Source of the DNA: G016756615 sp035556195
Lineage (GTDB): Bacteria > Pseudomonadota > Alphaproteobacteria > Rhizobiales > Rhizobiaceae
Direction of reading: 5' to 3'
Assembly (NCBI GenBank): GCA_035556195.1
Contig: DATMFK010000007.1
Coordinates: 193,592 to 257,591 of the forward strand
Length of the DNA: 64,000 bases
The notes beneath the pieces were generated by a model. The model was not told where the DNA came from. It worked only from the letters and a program-made list of their open reading frames with translations, and did no database searches. A program made the position numbers and the translations under genes. Numbering within the stretch: position 1 is the stretch's first letter; every line of letters begins with the position of its first letter. Below, in pieces: positions 24,347-33,870 of the stretch.

Positions 24347-25783
24347 ATGGCGAGGCACTTCGCGCGGAACTTTGTCGGAGGCAGGCGCGTCGATCCGCTC
24401 GGCGTGGAGACCATCGAGGTTCGATCGCCGTATGACGGGAGCCTGGTCGGCACAGCCCCGCTGGCCAGCAACGCCGACATCGACCTTGCCGTGAGTGTTG
24501 CGCGCAAGGCGTTCGACGAAGGCCCGTGGCCGCGCATGCCGGTCACCGACAGAATCGCGGTCCTTCGCAAATTCAGCGAGCTCTATGAGTCGCGTTCCGC
24601 GGAATTCGCCGAGCTGGTGACGGCCGAAATGGGTGCTCCCGCCTGGTTTGCCAATGGGATTCAGGAACTCATCCGGAACCAGGCAGAGGCCTATATCATC
24701 GCCGCCGAGCAATATCCGTGGGAGGAAAGGCGTGACGGCTTCCCCCAGGGAGCCTCGGTGTGGATCCGTGAGCCGGTCGGCGTGGTCGCTGCCATCATCC
24801 CGTGGAATGCGCCGCACCAGGTCGCGCTGGCGAAGCTCTTTCCTGCTCTCCTTGCGGGCTGCTCGATCGTCTTGAAGCTCGCGCCGGAAACAGCCCTCGA
24901 CGGCCAGTATCTCGGCGAGCTCTTCAGCGAGGCCGGGCTTCCAGAAGGCGTGCTGAGTATTCTGGTGGCGCACCGGGACGTGAGTGAACATCTCGTCGCG
25001 CATCCAGGCGTGGACAAGATTGGCTTCACCGGCTCGACCCTCGCCGGGCGCAGGATCGCCAGCCTTGCAGGAGCGCAGCTGAAGCGCGTAAGCCTGGAAC
25101 TGGGCGGCAAGTCCGCCGCTATCGTCCTCGACGATGCCGACCTCGGCCAAACCGTCGAGGCGCTGCGCTACAGGTCCTTCCCGAACAACGGGCAGGTCTG
25201 CGTCGCGCAGACGCGGATCCTCGTTTCACGCCAGCGTCACGATGCCTTCGTCGAAGCCCTGGTTGACAATGTCGATCGCATGAAGATCGGTGACCCGGCA
25301 GATCCCGACACGTTCCTCGGTCCGCTGGTCTCGGAACGCCAGCGCCAGCGCGTCAGTGACTACATCCGCTCCGGCCTGGAAAGTGGCGTGAGGCTGGCTA
25401 CAGGTGGCCTCGGAATGCCTGCCGGGATCAATCACGGCGCATTCGTAAAGCCAACCGTCTTCGCCAATGTGGACAACACATCGCGCATTGCTCAGGAAGA
25501 GATCTTCGGACCGGTCGTCTGCGTCATCCCCTATGACGGCGTGGACGAAGCTGTGCGTCTCGCCAATGAATCAGTGTACGGCCTATCGGGTTCGGTCTGG
25601 ACAAACGACTCGGAAAAGGGTCTGGCAGTCGCCCGCCGCATCCGCACTGGCGGGCTGACAATCAACAACGCGGCACCCGACCTACTTTCCCCATTCGGCG
25701 GCTTCAAACAAAGCGGCATAGGGCGCGAGTTCGGCCCTGAAGCCATCAATCACTATATCGAGCACAAGGCCGTGGCCGTCTGA
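24347..25783 (+). CDS. NAD(P)-dependent aldehyde dehydrogenase
   Basis: Oxidises the aldehyde made by the GMC enzyme to an acid. The 478-residue protein is full length for the family: IIPWNAPHQVALAKLFPALLAGC near residue 148, glycine motif FTGSTLAGRRI, catalytic glutamate in LELGGKSA (about residue 249), catalytic cysteine in NNGQVCVAQTRILV (about 285), and EEIFGPVVCVIPY near 385. AAAGGAG lies about 11 bases before the ATG. It ends the operon; two hairpins follow. Confidence 0.95.
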   Translation: MARHFARNFVGGRRVDPLGVETIEVRSPYDGSLVGTAPLASNADIDLAVSVARKAFDEGPWPRMPVTDRIAVLRKFSELYESRSAEFAELVTAEMGAPAWFANGIQELIRNQAEAYIIAAEQYPWEERRDGFPQGASVWIREPVGVVAAIIPWNAPHQVALAKLFPALLAGCSIVLKLAPETALDGQYLGELFSEAGLPEGVLSILVAHRDVSEHLVAHPGVDKIGFTGSTLAGRRIASLAGAQLKRVSLELGGKSAAIVLDDADLGQTVEALRYRSFPNNGQVCVAQTRILVSRQRHDAFVEALVDNVDRMKIGDPADPDTFLGPLVSERQRQRVSDYIRSGLESGVRLATGGLGMPAGINHGAFVKPTVFANVDNTSRIAQEEIFGPVVCVIPYDGVDEAVRLANESVYGLSGSVWTNDSEKGLAVARRIRTGGLTINNAAPDLLSPFGGFKQSGIGREFGPEAINHYIEHKAVAV

Positions 25784-25861
25784 GTGGGAGCGTTCCATGA
25801 GCAACGGTCCCACCTATGGGCACGTCGGGATTTCGGCAAAATGAAATAGCGCTACGACCGG

Positions 25862-25927
25862 GCGGTCCTGAGGACCGCTTGTCCGCGCCAGTTTCGCCAA
25901 CGGGACACCGCGTCCGCGAAGCGGACG
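25862..25927 (+). terminator. Two hairpins after the aldehyde dehydrogenase gene
   Basis: GCGGTCC-TGA-GGACCGC (25862-25878) and CGTCCGC-GAA-GCGGACG (25911-25927) are perfect 7-base stems, the first followed by CTTGT. They lie 79-144 bases after the stop codon at the expected end of the operon. Neither has a long T run, so the efficiency is uncertain. Confidence 0.45.
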
Positions 25928-26425
25928 TCCCAGAAAGCATGCCTGTCTTCAGCGTCAGGTATGTGCATTTCGTCGGGATTGTCCGGCTGAGGAACGATAG
26001 CCGGATGCGAGCCCGCCAATCGAGCGCAGCCGAAGCTGGACAGTTTTCAATTCGCCGCCATTGTAGCCGTAGACCTTGGCACGGGCTATTACGCCACCGA
26101 CGGCACCCACTCTCTATTTCGCTGCGCTTATTCGCAAGCCTGCCATTCCAAATTGGCACCTTGGCGCGTTCCGAAAACTGATCCAACCTGCATTCCAGGC
26201 CATGAGAGGAGGCTGATCGCAGATGTTCGCCAGGGTTTTGGCTTCAAGCCGCTATGTGATTTAGGAAGGAAAGGCAACCGAGCTCCTTACGAACGCTCGT
26301 CGAACAGTAGCTGACCCATTGTGAGAGACCCGAGCGGTTGCGTGCTTCGCACTTCCGGAAAGACGCGTGAATTGCTGGTCATGGTTCGCTAAATACTTTG
26401 CCTTCTTCAGAATAGAGCAAAAAAG
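25928..26425. other. Stretch without a supported gene
   Basis: No frame shows a recognisable domain. Just before it, at 25797-25844, a 15-codon frame (MSNGPTYGHVGISAK) follows a fair ribosome site; it may be the amputated start of a lost gene after the aldehyde dehydrogenase. The end of the stretch leads into the MFS gene, which has only a TTG start. Confidence 0.35.
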
Positions 26426-27721
26426 TTGCACACCCAAGTTCAAGCGAGCGTCTACAGAAAAATTGCGTGGCGCCTCCTTCCGTTTCTGCTTTTGTGTTAC
26501 GTCTTTGCGCAGCTCACCCGGTTCAACATCAGCTTCGCCAAGCAGCAATTTACTGATGATCTGGAAATCAACGACGCGGTTTTTGGTGTGGCTGCAAGTC
26601 TCTTCTACGTTGGTTGTATCGTCTTCCAAGTACCGGCAGGCATTTTCACAAGCCGTTTCGGGGTCCGCGCGGCGCTGCTTTGTATGATGTTTGCGTGGGG
26701 CGCGGCCGGGACCCTGATGGCGTTCGCCCGACACGGAGGCGACATCTATGCACTCCGCTTCGTGCTCGGTGCTTTCCAGGGAAGTTTCTTTCCCACAGTG
26801 ATTCTCTACCTGAGTTGCTGGTTTCCTGATCGCCTGCGCGGCCGCATTAACGCCCTGTTCACCAGTGCGCTGCCGCTGGGGAGCATCGTGGCAGGGCCGC
26901 TGGCCGGAGTGATTATGGCGGGCATGGATGACTTCCACGGACTACGGGGATGGCAATGGCTTTTCATAGTGGAGGGATTGCCTGTCATTTTGCTGGCAAT
27001 CGCGGCTTATCGCCTCCTGACGAACAGGCCCGAATCAGCGGCTTGGCTGAAGGACAACGAAAGGCACATTGTCCTGGCGGACGCTCGGGCAGGGCGAATG
27101 GTGAATCGGTCGACTGATACGCCGCTGCACTTACGCAAGGTCTTGCCTGAAGCTGGAACAGTGCTGTTCGGATTTATCTATTTCGGCTACTTCTGCGCAC
27201 TCAATGCCTTGAACCTGTGGGGCCCTTCTTTGCTCACTATGTCGAGCCTTGAGCGCATCTCGTCGGTCGGATGGATCAGTGGACTGTCGGCACTCGTCGC
27301 TGCGATAGGGATGCTCCTGATCGGCGTCAGCTCCGACCGCTTGATGGAACGCCGGTGGCACATCGGACTGTCCGGCATCGCTTCTGCTGCGTGCTTGCTG
27401 CTACTGCCGCTGGCCTCAAGCAGTATTGCTGCAACGGCTAGTCTGATTGCCGTGGCTGGAGTGGGGCTATACGCCATCCTTGGGTTATTCTGGACAATTC
27501 CCACCGCGCATCTCAAGCTTGAGAACAGGGCGAGCGGGCTGGCCTTCATCAATATGTGTGGGCTGTGTGGTGGCATCGTCAGCCCGACGCTAGTGGGTTG
27601 GCTCAAAGTGTGGACTGGCAGCCTCTACGTTGGGGTAGGTGCTATCGCCATTCTGCTGGCCCTAAGCATGATGGCTCTTTTGGCATTTGTCCCCTCGCGA
27701 GCCGGAAGGGAAGGCGGGTAA
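26426..27721 (+). CDS. MFS transporter, anion:cation symporter type
   Basis: Twelve-segment major facilitator of 431 residues. The N-terminal helix pattern (LLPFLLLCYVFAQLTRFNIS) resembles the ACS family of organic-acid carriers, where DRVNIGFA is usual; here it is TRFNISFA. The loop 2-3 motif reads GIFTSRFGVRAALL, and the loop between halves is about 35 residues long and charged. The only start in the open stretch is the TTG at 26426 (an in-frame stop lies at 26390), and the ribosome site is weak. It has no close partner genes, and the convergent AraC gene ends 84 bases away. Substrate probably an organic acid; inference. Confidence 0.88.
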   Translation: MHTQVQASVYRKIAWRLLPFLLLCYVFAQLTRFNISFAKQQFTDDLEINDAVFGVAASLFYVGCIVFQVPAGIFTSRFGVRAALLCMMFAWGAAGTLMAFARHGGDIYALRFVLGAFQGSFFPTVILYLSCWFPDRLRGRINALFTSALPLGSIVAGPLAGVIMAGMDDFHGLRGWQWLFIVEGLPVILLAIAAYRLLTNRPESAAWLKDNERHIVLADARAGRMVNRSTDTPLHLRKVLPEAGTVLFGFIYFGYFCALNALNLWGPSLLTMSSLERISSVGWISGLSALVAAIGMLLIGVSSDRLMERRWHIGLSGIASAACLLLLPLASSSIAATASLIAVAGVGLYAILGLFWTIPTAHLKLENRASGLAFINMCGLCGGIVSPTLVGWLKVWTGSLYVGVGAIAILLALSMMALLAFVPSRAGREGG

Positions 27722-27804
27722 TCGCGGTTTCGGAATCAGCCACTTCGGTCTGTTGTGTTGAGTGGGTGGCGGTCGACTGATCAAGCGCGCGCAGGCCGAT
27801 ATTC

Positions 27805-28818
27805 TCAGCCGCGGAGGAAATCCCCAAATCTTGGCATGTCCGGCGTCTGGAGGGGCCGCACCCTCGGAGGTTGTAGTGGCTCGCCGCCATTGGCAAGAGC
27901 ACGCACGTCGCCAGGACTGCACCCGAACTCGCGCTTGAATGAACGGCCGAAACTCGATGCGTCGGCAAAGCATAGATCCTCACTTAGATCGCTTATCGAC
28001 AGCCGGTTTGTCGGATCCGAGAGAACCTTGTAGGCATGCAGTAGCCGCTGGCGCTGGATGTAGTGCATTATTCCGCCGTGGTATTCGAACAGTCGATATA
28101 AGCTCGAGCGAGAGATGCCTACCATCTTGCAAATCGCATCAGGGCCGAGTGATGGCGAACTCAGATGCATGCGCACGACCTTGCGCACCTGATCGGCGCG
28201 AAAACTGCGGATTTCGGCGCTCGCCTGCTCGATACGCTCTCCCGACGGCGCGAGACAGGCGACTATCATGCTGTGTATGGCCGGACCAAAGCGCCGCAAT
28301 CCCTCGGGCGTCATCGTTGGAAGCCATTGTTCCAGGGACAGCATGTAGTCACCCAGGACCCGCCCCAAGGGAGTTTCGAGGACCGAGCCGCGTGATAGGT
28401 CGAGCGCTGGAGCGATGTCTTGGAACATGTCACGAGGCAACAGGATCTGGACACGCTCGACTTCGGAACGTTCGCTCTGCGATGTTTCGCCGAGAGACCA
28501 CAAGTAAGGCACGCCGGGCGAGGCCTTAACTAAAGCGCGAGGCGTCTGAATGATCGTTGCGCCACGCCTGAAGCAGCTCAGGACCCAATGGTCGACAGGA
28601 GCCCTGGCGATGTTCCCTCTCGTTCGCGTGACGGCAGCCGCCGGAGCCGAGACGCAGCTGACGACCAGACCATTGAGGTCCCAGACGTTATTGGTTGCGC
28701 GAAATATAGTCTCTGGAGCTTGCGACAAAACCGTAAAAACTGGCCAGAACCATTCGCGCCATGCATCAAATTGCTGTGCTGCTGAGAGGTTCCCGGTCGA
28801 AAAGCCAGTCGGCGCCAT
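27805..28818 (-). CDS. AraC family regulator with an AraC-binding-like N-terminal domain
   Basis: Regulator of 337 residues. Residues 1-190 resemble the ligand/cupin-like AraC_binding_2 domain (FDAWREWFWPVF, then DHWVLSCFRRGATIIQT). The C-terminal 100 residues hold the double helix-turn-helix: DAICKMVGISRSSLYRLFEYHGGI and ISDLSEDLCFADASSFGRSFKREFGCSPGDVRA. This layout is typical of regulators such as FeaR/OruR-like proteins acting on catabolic genes. Its target is not evident; the convergent MFS gene is one possibility. Confidence 0.9.
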   Translation of the reverse strand: MAPTGFSTGNLSAAQQFDAWREWFWPVFTVLSQAPETIFRATNNVWDLNGLVVSCVSAPAAAVTRTRGNIARAPVDHWVLSCFRRGATIIQTPRALVKASPGVPYLWSLGETSQSERSEVERVQILLPRDMFQDIAPALDLSRGSVLETPLGRVLGDYMLSLEQWLPTMTPEGLRRFGPAIHSMIVACLAPSGERIEQASAEIRSFRADQVRKVVRMHLSSPSLGPDAICKMVGISRSSLYRLFEYHGGIMHYIQRQRLLHAYKVLSDPTNRLSISDLSEDLCFADASSFGRSFKREFGCSPGDVRALANGGEPLQPPRVRPLQTPDMPRFGDFLRG

Positions 28819-29092
28819 CGGCTGATTTCACTCCGCATCACCTCCCGCGTCGGAATGTATCACACGTTGTGCGTTAAGGAATCGCGAATCGAAATTGCGG
28901 TAGGTCTGCGCTAAAGTGCCGGTCGAGCTTGCGCCAGATCTTTCTTCCAATATTTCGATGCATGGATAGCAGCTGACCGACCTCGTCTAGGCGGAGACAA
29001 ATAGCGCATCCGACGGAATCTGAGACAAGTCTTCCGCGGTTTGGAACGAGACAGGTGGCCATGGCCAAGACGACGGGCAACGGCCGGTGTTG

Positions 29093-29640
29093 TCAAACGG
29101 GCACGGCGGGGATTTCCCCGGGACGGTAATTTGGCAGGTTGCCTGCCGGGAGAATGGAAAAAATGGCAAGGCCAGCCATGACAAGAAGGCCGATCTTCAA
29201 AGCCCCCTGAGGCGTGCCTCGGTATTGACGCGTACAGCATCGGCGACCTGCTTATGCGTTGCATCGATCCCGGCCAGCACGGGATTCGTCGCGATCCTGC
29301 TGAGCACCGCAGTGCTCAGGAGGCCGACGAGGAGAGCGCCGGCGGTTGCTGTTCCGACCGCGGCGGCAAGGTTGTTAGTGGTCCGCCTGAGCGAGCCGAG
29401 TCGCCTGCGAGTTCCTTTGGCGAGGCTGTGACCAGAACATTGAACAACAGAGTGACAAGCGCTCCCTTGCCCGATGCCGAACACTACAAGACCGAGAAGC
29501 ATAGCATTTCAGCCGGAAGCTTAGGAGAAGAACAATCGCTGAGACGGCAATCAGGATGCCGAGCGCAGGCCTCCAGCCGATGAATGTGCCGAGTATGTCA
29601 AACCAATCGCTGCGGACGACCCGCAAGAGTGTGCATTCGC
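29093..29640 (-). pseudogene. DHA2-type MFS efflux transporter, broken 3' half
   Basis: Three reading frames together give the end of an EmrB/QacA-like transporter: FIGWRPALGILIAVSAIVLL (about 29520-29585), then LRRTTNNLAAAVGTATAGAL and LVGLLSTAVLSRIA (about 29290-29400), then ALKIGLLVMAGLAIFSILPA followed by GNLPNYRPGEIPAVPV and a stop at 29093-29095. The order and motifs (GSLRxTTNNLAAAVGTAxAGAL, LPNYxPGEIP) are those of the family. At least two frameshifts separate the pieces and the 5' half is missing. Confidence 0.65.
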
Positions 29641-30245
29641 TATCCGCTCCTGCGCTCGCGTTTTGGCAATCGCCACTGGTCTGCTGAGCATCAACTTAAG
29701 TAAGGATAAAGGCGTGATCGAACTCCGAGTTGGTGCGCGCAACTGAATGAAAGTCGCTCAGACAACCAGAATGAGCACACGCCTGGCATGTGCAGATCAG
29801 GAGGGTCGCAGCGTTACGCTTGGATAGTCTGCACGGGAGTCGTCAGGGAGGGTTGTCACAAACGGGAGCCGAACTAGGTAACTGCTTGCCTCACGCGACC
29901 TTGGACACCTTACGTCCGCCATCGAGCGGGATAGTGAGCACACCCGTGAGATTTATGGCCATTTCATTCAAAGCATCCGCGAGTTAGATTGATCCCAACA
30001 AACTAGCCGGAATTAGGTGATAGCATTAGCAGTGGCGGTGTTGCTGGTGGATATCCGGCAAAGATCGGTGTTCAAGGTCAGTTTGCTTTTGTCAGAGGCG
30101 ACCGGTTCGCAATTGATGCTGCTTCTCGCGAAAGTAAAAGGTTCGCTGAGAACCAGCTCAGCGAGTTGCCACGGCCAATCCAGCGCTCGAAAGATGCTGA
30201 ACCGACAGCTGTTGTCGAGAGATCCTTGGCTGGGATGTCATATCT
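29641..30245. other. Stretch without a supported gene
   Basis: No frame with good coding character. The DNA is less GC-rich than the catabolic clusters. Around 29947-29990 the plus strand can be read as HTREIYGHFIQSIRELD before a stop, faintly like the end of a tyrosine recombinase, but this is too short to call. Confidence 0.35.
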
Positions 30246-31949
30246 GTGTCGGCTGGGGTCGAGCCGAATTGCCAAAAGCAAGGTTCGCTGGTCATGCTCA
30301 GCGACCACCCAGATCTAGTAATGCATGTAAAGCTGCCAGCAGCTCGAAAACCAATCCACATAGCTGGACTAGATATCGATGTACCTTGGAGGGCTGAGAT
30401 GGGCGATCGCGCGAGCGGCCAGCTACCCGCACAGAGCCTGAGACTAAGATTGCTCGAGCGCGAAAGGCATATTCTTGCACAGGTGGCGACCGGAGTGCCT
30501 CTCCCGAAAGTTCTAGAAGATTTGATTCTGGCGGTCGAGGCGGAAACGAATGGCCAGATGTTCGGCTCCATCCTTCTAACGGATCAAGACGGAACACGGC
30601 TGCTGCATGGAGCTGCCCCTCATCTTCCTTCTGCCTTCAATGACGCAGTTCACGGGCTGGAAATTGCCGAAGGCGCGGGCTCGTGTGGGACCGCAGCCTA
30701 TCGTAGGGCTGCAGTGTTTGTAAGGGATATTGAAACAGACCCGCTTTGGGCGAGGTTCCGTGGGCAGACGTTGCTTCACGGTCTGCGTTCCTGTTGGTCC
30801 ACTCCGATCATCGGTGCTGATGGGCGGCTGTTGGGGACGTTTGGCAACTATTACCGCGAGCCGCGGACCCCTACGTCGAACGATTTGGAGGTGATCGCGC
30901 TCGTGACGCGTACGGCAGCAGCAGCCATTGAGCGTCACGTTTTCGATGAGGCCTTGCAAGAAAGCGAAGAGCGCTTCAGGACCCTGGTAGAGCTCAGCCC
31001 TCAGATGGTCTGGTTCTCTCAGTCCGGCGGCGAAATAACCTACTGCAATCGCTTTTGGCAACAATTCACGGGATTGACTGCCGAGGAGACTAGAAACCGT
31101 GGTTGGCTAAAGGTGCTTCATCCTGCGCATCGCCGACGTATCATTGCGTTGTGGAAGGATGCCCTCACCAGCACAGAGCCCCTCGAAACCGAGGTAGAAT
31201 TCAAGCGTGCCAGCGATGGCGTGTACCGATACTTCGTTGTGCGTGGAACACCCATACGAGACGCAAATGGCGCGGTCGTGCGATGGATCGTAATCGGACT
31301 TGATATTCATGAACGCAAACAGGCCGAAGTTGCTCGGGAACTCCTTACCAGTGAGCTCTCACACCGCATAAAGAACGTCATAACCGTGGCCCGAAGTCTT
31401 GCCGCGATTTCGTCACGAGAGCACCCCGAGGCAGGAGCATTTGCAGCTGAATTGCAGAATCGTCTCCTTGCCCTCTCGGTCGCGAATGAGTACGTCGTTG
31501 GCCCGCACAGCGCTCTCCCGCCTGTTAGGCAAGATGCTGCGCAGAAGACGGTCCTGGGGCTCATCGCTATGATATTGGCTCCCTATATCACGAACCGTGG
31601 CGACCGCTTTGAGCTGTCGGGCGAGGACATGGCACTGGGAAGCGGTGCGGCGACTGCGCTAGCTCTCTCCGTCCACGAGCTGGCTACGAATGCCTTGAAA
31701 TATGGCGCACTCTCAAGCGGGTCGGGCCGCGTCCGCATCGAAGGCCATTCGTCAAACGGCGTTTACAAACTGACGTGGCGCGAGCTTGGCGGCCCTCCGC
31801 TTTCAGGAGCACCAGAGCACTATGGATTTGGCACCCAAATGATCGCGCGTAGCATAGGCGGCCAGCTCAAAGGTTCAGTAGAGCACGAATGGGCCCCGGG
31901 CGGTGTGATTGCTCACCTGAGTGTACCGCTTGCTAATCTGGCGTACTGA
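30246..31949 (+). CDS. HWE-family sensor histidine kinase with GAF and PAS domains
   Basis: Cytoplasmic sensor kinase of 567 residues; no membrane segment is seen. Order: GAF domain at about 75-235 (ILAQVATGVPLPKVLEDLIL ... GSCGTAAYRRAAVFVRDIETDPLW), PAS at about 238-365 (FRTLVELSPQMVWFSQSGG, then WIVIGLDIHERKQAE), and the HWE kinase core. The phosphoacceptor histidine is in ELSHRIKNVITVARSLA (about H372) and the N-box in HELATNALKYGALS; the F-box of ordinary kinases is absent, as usual in HWE enzymes. GTG 30246 opens the frame, but ATG 30294 (AAGG upstream) is an equally good start. No response regulator gene is adjacent. Confidence 0.92.
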   Translation: MSAGVEPNCQKQGSLVMLSDHPDLVMHVKLPAARKPIHIAGLDIDVPWRAEMGDRASGQLPAQSLRLRLLERERHILAQVATGVPLPKVLEDLILAVEAETNGQMFGSILLTDQDGTRLLHGAAPHLPSAFNDAVHGLEIAEGAGSCGTAAYRRAAVFVRDIETDPLWARFRGQTLLHGLRSCWSTPIIGADGRLLGTFGNYYREPRTPTSNDLEVIALVTRTAAAAIERHVFDEALQESEERFRTLVELSPQMVWFSQSGGEITYCNRFWQQFTGLTAEETRNRGWLKVLHPAHRRRIIALWKDALTSTEPLETEVEFKRASDGVYRYFVVRGTPIRDANGAVVRWIVIGLDIHERKQAEVARELLTSELSHRIKNVITVARSLAAISSREHPEAGAFAAELQNRLLALSVANEYVVGPHSALPPVRQDAAQKTVLGLIAMILAPYITNRGDRFELSGEDMALGSGAATALALSVHELATNALKYGALSSGSGRVRIEGHSSNGVYKLTWRELGGPPLSGAPEHYGFGTQMIARSIGGQLKGSVEHEWAPGGVIAHLSVPLANLAY

Positions 31950-32621
31950 GAGACATTGTCGCAATTTCTGCCTAGAGTGGAATGAAGGATCCACGGAGAG
32001 GACCGATACCGCCGCGGATCGTCCGAATGGCGCGTGAATGTTAGATGAGCGCCTCGAGCCTTGGATTCATCCTGCAGGCGCGGCGGGACGCACAAGATCA
32101 TATTAGCCAAGAGAAGCTCGGGCATTCCGCTTCATTTAGCCTCGAGCAATCACTGAATGCATTGCAGCCAACCAACGTGCGGACATAATGACATTGCTCA
32201 GCGACATTCCGTCCTGCACGATTGGATTGAAGTGGTGGTGGCCACACCAAAGCATAACGGGATTGGATACTGATTACCGACGCCTAGAACTGCTGCTTTG
32301 GACCGAGACCGGGGCGCTGGTGCACTCCTCGCCGATAGGCGACGTTCAAGGTGCTACCCGCAATTGCCGGAAAGGCAGCTGGTCGCCGGGAACCCACAGC
32401 ATTCGACAAGTCCGTTTGTCATTTGAATGCGACCCGACAATGGGATTCCCGGCACAAGTACGGGACAACCGGCTATTGAGGCTTGGCCACTTGACATGCA
32501 AGCCTCTAAGGGCGGCTGGCGCTGCGATCGCCAATAATCTCAGGCCTACAATTGAGATTGCTCGCTGGCCGCACCAGTTTTCTAGATCTTAAAAGGGGCT
32601 TTGCTAACTGGCCGGAATAGA
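31950..32621. other. Stretch without a supported gene
   Basis: A 134-codon plus frame at 32188-32592 is open but has no domain, no ribosome site and a residue make-up (many W, R, S) typical of chance frames. The stretch lies between the kinase gene and an RND fragment and is probably non-functional. Confidence 0.35.
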
Positions 32622-32889
32622 TGATGACAGCTGTCGCCTCCATTTTCGGCGTGCTGCCGCTGGCTCTTGCCACCCGCGCCGGCGCGGGCAGCCGTCAGTC
32701 GGTGGGCACGACACTGTTTGGCGGCCTGCTGCTTGGCACGTGCTCGGCTTGGCGGTGATCCCGGTGCTCTACATCATGATGCAGTCGACCCGGGAGTTCC
32801 TCAAAGGCTCGCCTGTAATGGCGGATGCGCGGCCTGTCCTACACGAAAAGATCGACAAGGGCGCGGAAATAGCTGACGGCCAGGCCTAA
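32622..32889 (+). pseudogene. C-terminal fragment of an RND efflux pump inner-membrane protein
   Basis: MTAVASIFGVLPLALATRAG then AGSRQSVGTTLFGGLLLGT, a frameshift near 32740, and LGLAVIPVLYIMMQSTREFL and KGSPVMADARPVL up to a TAA at 32887. This is the last transmembrane part of AcrB/HAE1 transporters (T.. A.. GxxPLAxxxGAG.. R.. G..VxGGLxxxTxLxLxVIPxLY). Only about 88 of the usual 1,040 residues remain. Confidence 0.75.
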
Positions 32890-32922
32890 AGCGTCTAATT
32901 CGCGCCCTATTGGGAAACGGTC

Positions 32923-33660
32923 ATGCGTCTCGTTCTGCTTCTTATCCTGTCCCTGGCCACGTGCTCCTTGGCATTTGCCGCAGAGTGCGTCGTCCTGCTG
33001 CATGGTCTGTCTCGAACCGACAACTCGTTCTTGGTCATGGAAGAGGCGCTTCGGGGCTATGGCTACAAGGTCGTCAACGAGGGCTATGCGTCAAACGATG
33101 CTCCGCTCGACCAATTGACCGGATATGTCGATACGGCCGTCGCCTCTTGTGGCGAGGCAACCCAGCTGCATTTCGTAACTCACTCGATGGGCGGCATTCT
33201 CGCCCGGCTCTGGCTATCAAAGAATCGGCCCGCCAATCTCGGGCGTGTCGTCATGCTGGCCCCGCCAAATCACGGGTCGGAGCTCGTCGATGCCTTCGGG
33301 AGCCTAAAGCTGTTCGAGTATTTCAATGGGCCGGCAGGACTGCAACTCGGCACCGGACCCGACAGCCTGCCGAACCAGTTGGGACCGGCTGATTTCGAGC
33401 TTGGCATTATCGCCGGCGAGCTTTCGATCAATCCCTTTCTCTCGTCGATGTTCCATGGCCCGAACGACGGGAAGGTCTCGGTCGAGAGTACCCGCCTCGA
33501 AGGGATGCGGGATCACATCGTCGTATCGACGACGCATACATTCATGATGAACAATCCGCTGGTAATTGCGCAGACTATTGAATTTTTGCAGCATGGAAGG
33601 TTCGATCACAGTCTGACGGTCGGTCAGCTATTTCGGAGAGTCCTTCCCGAAACCCCCTGA
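32923..33660 (+). CDS. Secreted alpha/beta-hydrolase, lipase-like
   Basis: Predicted exported hydrolase of 245 residues. A signal peptide (MRLVLLLILSLATCSLAFAA, cleavage after AFA) is followed by an oxyanion region VVLLHGLSRTDNSF (residues 25-38), the nucleophile elbow THSMGG (G-x-S-x-G variant HSMGG, about residue 90), and a late histidine in VVSTTHTFMMNNP (about 206). This is the layout of short PGAP1/EstA-like lipases. Ends 210 bases from the convergent hydantoinase. The substrate is probably a lipid or ester in the periplasm; not certain. Confidence 0.85.
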   Translation: MRLVLLLILSLATCSLAFAAECVVLLHGLSRTDNSFLVMEEALRGYGYKVVNEGYASNDAPLDQLTGYVDTAVASCGEATQLHFVTHSMGGILARLWLSKNRPANLGRVVMLAPPNHGSELVDAFGSLKLFEYFNGPAGLQLGTGPDSLPNQLGPADFELGIIAGELSINPFLSSMFHGPNDGKVSVESTRLEGMRDHIVVSTTHTFMMNNPLVIAQTIEFLQHGRFDHSLTVGQLFRRVLPETP

Positions 33661-33770
33661 GCGGTGCAGCCTCTACACTGGGTAAGAATTGACGGGAGGC
33701 ACTTCCTGCATCAGCTGCTGTTTCCTCTTATGTGTCTCAACGAGTGCTGACCGTTCCTACTCCCGGACCA

Positions 33771-33793
33771 AACGGGTGGTTCCGCCACCCGTT
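33771..33793. terminator. Hairpin between convergent genes
   Basis: AACGGGTGG-TTCCG-CCACCCGTT is a perfect 9-base stem lying between the convergent lipase-like and dihydropyrimidinase genes, so it could end transcription both ways. It lacks a T tract. Confidence 0.45.
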
Positions 33794-33870
33794 CGGCATG
33801 ATTGCCGCGAACGCGCAGCTTTACGCAGGCGGCTGGGCGGATCGTTTCTAGAGCTGGCGCAAGGGCGATC

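Noticed and set aside
29947..29990. Possible C-terminus of a tyrosine recombinase (YGH-like motif)
   Set aside because: Only about 17 residues resemble the family and no upstream R-H-R motifs are present in any frame.
32188..32592. 134-codon open frame
   Set aside because: No domain, no ribosome site, residue make-up like a chance frame in GC-rich DNA.
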